This document shows positions 60,933 through 64,000 of a stretch of 64,000 nt of DNA, piece after piece (position 1 is the stretch's first letter; each line of letters begins with the position of its first letter). The stretch comes from Streptomyces sp. NBC_01498 (GTDB taxonomy: Bacteria; Actinomycetota; Actinomycetes; Streptomycetales; Streptomycetaceae): positions 1,488,001-1,552,000 of the forward strand of contig NZ_CP109598.1 in NCBI RefSeq assembly GCF_036327775.1, in the 5' to 3' direction. Under the pieces are notes generated by a model. It had not been told where the DNA came from and did no database searches. It saw nothing but the letters and a program-made list of their open reading frames with translations. Made by a program: the position numbers and the translations under genes.

Positions 60933-61625
60933 ATGACCTCTGAACGCGTCCTCTCCTGGACCCCCTCGGCCATCGTCTTCGACTGCGACGGCACGCTCAT
61001 GGACACCGAAAAGCACTGGCAGGACGCCCGGGAACACGCGCTCGGCGAGTACGGCCTCACGGCGGCGCCGGGCTTCGCGGACCGGGCCAAGGGCCTGCAC
61101 TACACCGAGTGCGGCCGGCTCATGGCCGAGGAGACCGGCCGCCCCGACCTCATCGGGGAGATGACCGACAGCCTGCTCCGGATCTTCCGCGACCTGGTCG
61201 CCGAGAACCCGCTGACCATGCCCGGGGCCCGTGAACTGGTCATGTCCGCGGCCACGTTCGCCCCGCTGGCCGTGGCGAGCAACTGCCCGCTGGAGGTCGT
61301 CGAGTCCTGCCTGGACACGGCGAACCTGCGCGGCTACTTCGACCACATCGTCGTCCCCCACGCGGACATCAGGCCCAAACCGCAGCCCGACGTCTATCTC
61401 GCCGCCGCGCGCCACTGCGGCACGGACCCGGCGGACACGCTCGCCGTCGAGGACTCGCTGTGCGGTGTCGAGGCCGCGTCACGGGCGGGCATGCGGGTTC
61501 TCGGCGTCGGCCCCTGGCCCGGGGAGCAGACCACGGCGATGGTCGACCTGTGGGTCTCCTCGCTGGCCGAACCGGACCTCTCCCGATGGGCGGACGCCCG
61601 TATCCCCAAACAGGCCACCCGCTGA
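60933..61625 (+). CDS. HAD-family phosphatase
   Basis: A 230-residue haloacid-dehalogenase-fold phosphatase of the beta-phosphoglucomutase-like group. Motif I FDCDGTLMDTEKHW (about residues 15-28), cap domain, motif II VASNC (about 112), the motif III Lys in RPKPQPDVY (about 150-158), motif IV VEDSLCGVEAASRAG (about 172-186). The ATG at 60933 has GGAAG 7 bases upstream. The frame is open to 60780 but the extra residues are low complexity. Tandem with an AfsA-type gene, it may remove the phosphate from the butyrolactone precursor, an assumed step; an unrelated housekeeping role is possible. Confidence 0.85.
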   Translation: MTSERVLSWTPSAIVFDCDGTLMDTEKHWQDAREHALGEYGLTAAPGFADRAKGLHYTECGRLMAEETGRPDLIGEMTDSLLRIFRDLVAENPLTMPGARELVMSAATFAPLAVASNCPLEVVESCLDTANLRGYFDHIVVPHADIRPKPQPDVYLAAARHCGTDPADTLAVEDSLCGVEAASRAGMRVLGVGPWPGEQTTAMVDLWVSSLAEPDLSRWADARIPKQATR

Positions 61626-61678
61626 CGGGAAGCCTCACCGCACCGCCGCCGCACGGCCCGCCGGACCGGCGGTCCTCC

Positions 61679-61713
61679 GGGTGGGGCTCCGGATCCCGGC
61701 CGGAGCCCCACCC
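61679..61713. terminator. Bidirectional hairpin terminator
   Basis: Perfect 14-base arms (61679-61692 and 61700-61713, core GGGTGGGGCTCCGG) with a 7-base loop, between the convergent HAD and DUF4173-type genes. Confidence 0.85.
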
Positions 61714-61761
61714 CCGTCGCCCGCCGAGCCGTCGGTGCGCCGGCACCTGCGAGCCGGGGCG

Positions 61762-63423
61762 TCAGCGGTCGACGGCGCGGCCGTCGTCGTACGACGCGCG
61801 CGGAGCCGCCCCGCCGTGGCGCGGGATCAGTGAACACTCGTCCCAGCGGGGGTCGATCGGCCGCTCGTCGAGGATGTCCCGGGCCCGGGACTCGCTCCAA
61901 CTGGTCGCGTACCACGGCTCGTCCGCGTCGCCCAGCTCCCGCTCGATGCCCTGGAGGGCGCAGGAGCGCAGGGGTTCGGGCAGCGCGTCGAGTGCCGGGA
62001 CCGCGTCGGCGGAGAGCTCCTGGAGGTAGTCGATGTCGATCTTCTCGGACACGCGGTAGCGCTCCGCGTTGCGTTCGGCGATGAGCGCGTCCGGCGAGAG
62101 CAGACCGAAGACCAGCACGGCCAGCGCACCGCTCGCGGCCACCGCGCGGGGCAGCAGGCGCCCGCCGACCACACCGGCGGCCATGATGAGGACGATCACA
62201 AGACCGAGCCACAGTTCCATCGCGGCGACCGAGACCCGGAGGCGGGTCAGCCCGTACGCGTCCACGTACAGGTCCATCCGCCGCAGCGCCGACGCGACGA
62301 CGACCAGGGTCAGCAGGCACAGGACACCGAGCACGGCGTTCACGAGCGTACGGTCCCCGGCCCCGTCGCGCGGCGCCCAGCGACGTGCCAGGCCGATCAC
62401 GAGCAGGGTGAGGAGCGTGGCGCCGAGCAACTGCCAGAAGCCCTGGGTGGCGTACTCGGAATACGTCAGGTCGGTCTCGTGGAGGACCTTGTCGTAACCG
62501 CCGAAGAGCACGGTGAGTTGGACGCCGATGAAGACCGCGAAGAGCAGGTTCAGCACGATCAGCGGCAGTGCCCATTCGGCCCGGCCGCGCGCGGTGCCCG
62601 GCCGCACCGTGATCCGGTCCCAGCGCAGCGGCGCCGCCGCCGTGTGCGCGGCGGCGAGCGCCCCGACCAGGCCGATCACCAGGAGCAGCGCGCGCCACGG
62701 TCCGTCGGCGACCGAGACGTCGGGGATCAGCGCGCCGAGCAGGTCGGCGAAGGCGGCGTCGGCACTCGCGAAGAGGGCGCCGAAGACGACCACCAGGACG
62801 ACGGCGACCAGCACCGTGCGGACGACGGGCGCCCACCGGCCGCGCGTCCCCTCGGCCCGTCGGCGCACCCCGCGCGCACCCCAGACCAGGCCGCTGCCGA
62901 GGGAACCGATCAGCCCGAACGGGCCCAGGACGACGCCGGGCCAGGTGCGGCAGCCGTGCAGGGCGAGCGAACCGAGTGCCAGCGCGGACGTCACGGCGAG
63001 GAAGGTCGGCCACGCCGCGTCGCGCAGGGCGGGGACGGCGAGCAGCGCGAGGCCGCCGGCGGCCCAGGCCAGGGTCCACGGGCGCGGTCGCCGTCCGGCG
63101 TCGCGCGCGGCGAAGTAGGCGGCGAGCGCGGCCGGGACGGTCACGATCAGCAGGTTGAGCCCGAACCCGTCGCCGAGGAGGAGCGCGCTGAGCAGGCCGG
63201 TGGCGGCGACGCACCACAGGGCGCCGACGCCGATGGGCGCGGGTGTCGCGGGGCTGATCTCGCCGATCCAGGCGGGCGGTTCGTGCGGGGTGTGGCGCAG
63301 GGGCCGCCGGTCGGGCGGGATCGGGTCCAGCGGCCCGCGGGGCGCGGTGCGGGCCCGGGTGCCCCCGCCCCCGGCCGGTGCCGGTTCGGGCACCTCACTG
63401 ATCTGCGACGGCGTGTCCGGCAC
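61762..63423 (-). CDS. DUF4173/DUF4153 family polytopic membrane protein
   Basis: A 553-residue protein with a Pro-rich cytosolic N-terminus (about 1-55), some 11-12 hydrophobic helices (about 60-450) and a C-terminal soluble tail (about 455-553) containing NAERYRVSEKIDIDYLQELS and EPWYATSWSESRARDILDER. The loop FGGYDKVLHETDLTYSEYAT and the RMDLYVDAYGLTRLRV segment are typical of DUF4173/DUF4153 proteins. Function unknown. The GTG at 63423 is the first start available after the upstream stop. It stands alone between the convergent HAD gene and the histidine phosphatase gene. Confidence 0.85.
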   Translation of the reverse strand: MPDTPSQISEVPEPAPAGGGGTRARTAPRGPLDPIPPDRRPLRHTPHEPPAWIGEISPATPAPIGVGALWCVAATGLLSALLLGDGFGLNLLIVTVPAALAAYFAARDAGRRPRPWTLAWAAGGLALLAVPALRDAAWPTFLAVTSALALGSLALHGCRTWPGVVLGPFGLIGSLGSGLVWGARGVRRRAEGTRGRWAPVVRTVLVAVVLVVVFGALFASADAAFADLLGALIPDVSVADGPWRALLLVIGLVGALAAAHTAAAPLRWDRITVRPGTARGRAEWALPLIVLNLLFAVFIGVQLTVLFGGYDKVLHETDLTYSEYATQGFWQLLGATLLTLLVIGLARRWAPRDGAGDRTLVNAVLGVLCLLTLVVVASALRRMDLYVDAYGLTRLRVSVAAMELWLGLVIVLIMAAGVVGGRLLPRAVAASGALAVLVFGLLSPDALIAERNAERYRVSEKIDIDYLQELSADAVPALDALPEPLRSCALQGIERELGDADEPWYATSWSESRARDILDERPIDPRWDECSLIPRHGGAAPRASYDDGRAVDR

Positions 63424-63744
63424 CGGCCCCCCTCACCGCCCGGGGCGGGGCGCACGGCTCCGGGCCGACGCCGAGGCCCCCCGGGCTCGCGTAGACGCAC
63501 GCCCGTGATGATCAACGAGGCGGCATGGGCCGAGGCTAGCCCCGTACGGCGCGAGGTCCTCCGATGAGGGGAGTCTGTGGCGGGACCGTGACAGTGACGG
63601 CGGGCGCGCCGACCGATCCTCCTCAGGAGGGTGTGCGCGGCAGGAAACGGCCCGGGGCGGGAGTCGACACGAGGCAGGAGCAGGAGTCGGTACGGGCCGA
63701 GTGGCCGTGCGCGTCACCGGGCCGTGCGCGGCGCGGCGTTCGCC
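63424..63744. other. Intergenic region upstream of the DUF4173-type gene
   Basis: 321 bp between the histidine phosphatase stop and the DUF4173-type start, both on the minus strand. No gene, clear promoter or hairpin is identified; a 63-residue + strand frame at 63564 has no ribosome site or similarity. Confidence 0.4.
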
Positions 63745-64000
63745 CTAACCGGTGATGCCGTACGGTTCCGGCGTCCGCCAGCGTTTGAACGGGCGGTCCA
63801 GCGTGTACCGCCCGTCCTCGCCGAGCAGCAGCGTCCGGGACTCCCCGTTGCCGGGGTTGGACAGCGACTCGAACTCGGCGACGGTCCAGTGGAACCAGCG
63901 CATGCAGAAGAGCCGCATGGTGAGCCCGTGGGTGACCAGCAGCACGTTCTCGGGGTGGTCGGGCGCCTCGAAGCTGCGGTGCAGACTCTCCAGGAAGGCG
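63745..64000 (-). CDS. Histidine phosphatase (phosphoglycerate-mutase-like), 3' part
   Basis: The last 85 residues of a protein whose start lies beyond the window. It reads in from the window edge as AFLESLHRSFEAPDHPENVL, then LVTHGLTMRLFCMRWFHWTV. VTHG is the second catalytic-histidine motif of the branch-1 histidine phosphatase superfamily. The end (RPFKRWRTPEPYGITG) resembles broad-specificity phosphatases of this family in Streptomyces. The first RHG motif is outside the window, so activity cannot be judged. Confidence 0.85.
   Translation of the reverse strand, partial: AFLESLHRSFEAPDHPENVLLVTHGLTMRLFCMRWFHWTVAEFESLSNPGNGESRTLLLGEDGRYTLDRPFKRWRTPEPYGITG

Overview
The window is a piece of a Streptomyces chromosome, very GC-rich by eye. 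The evidence is the principal sigma factor HrdB beside the sporulation regulator WhiH, the cell-division regulator SepH, the CutR/CutS two-component pair, actinobacterial topoisomerase IV (ParC/ParE), and many actinobacteria-only DUF genes. From memory, the backbone order matches the S. coelicolor SCO586x to SCO581x region, read in descending order. No rRNA, tRNA, CRISPR array or insertion sequence was seen.

Layout. 0-19 kb is housekeeping and signalling: DUF3093, an EcsC-like protein with a probable 1-base frameshift at its end, DUF4193, cutR-cutS, an inositol monophosphatase and ferrochelatase pair, an MFS exporter overlapping a sugar-lactone oxidase, sepH, a sulfurtransferase, a VOC protein, thymidine kinase, a phosphodiesterase/DUF5998 pair, and a GNAT plus acyl-CoA-synthetase fusion. 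19-26 kb holds ptsH (HPr), a secreted M23 peptidase under a c-di-AMP (ydaO-type) riboswitch, a coupled M16 protease pair, and parC.

26.3-37.7 kb is a carbohydrate island. It encodes a secreted multidomain GH87 (alpha-1,3-glucanase/mycodextranase type) enzyme, a LacI regulator, a CUT1 sugar ABC importer and a cytoplasmic GH13 alpha-glucosidase. Together they look like a route for cutting, importing and hydrolysing an alpha-glucan. 38-42 kb has a CitA/DcuS-type kinase with no adjacent response regulator, convergent with a sodium:solute symporter/DUF485 pair.

42-58.6 kb returns to the backbone: parE, a DUF7455 protein, a secreted trypsin-like protease, hrdB, whiH, an ABC transporter fusion, a Nudix/NrtR-type protein, DUF4192, a RecQ with a C-terminal phosphoribosyltransferase-like domain, two conserved unknowns and rnhB. 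58.9-61.6 kb is a likely accessory signalling module: an ArpA-type TetR receptor divergent from an AfsA-type gamma-butyrolactone synthase, followed by a HAD phosphatase whose promoter overlaps a long palindrome. The window closes with a DUF4173-type membrane protein and the 3' part of a histidine phosphatase gene.

The most interesting signals are the c-di-AMP riboswitch with a competing anti-P1 hairpin, the butyrolactone-type module and its palindrome, the alpha-glucan locus with repeated TTGCAG-like elements, a twin DnaA-box palindrome at recQ, and a set of short tandem duplications in intergenic DNA. Database comparisons could not be run; family calls rest on motifs and remembered family sequences.
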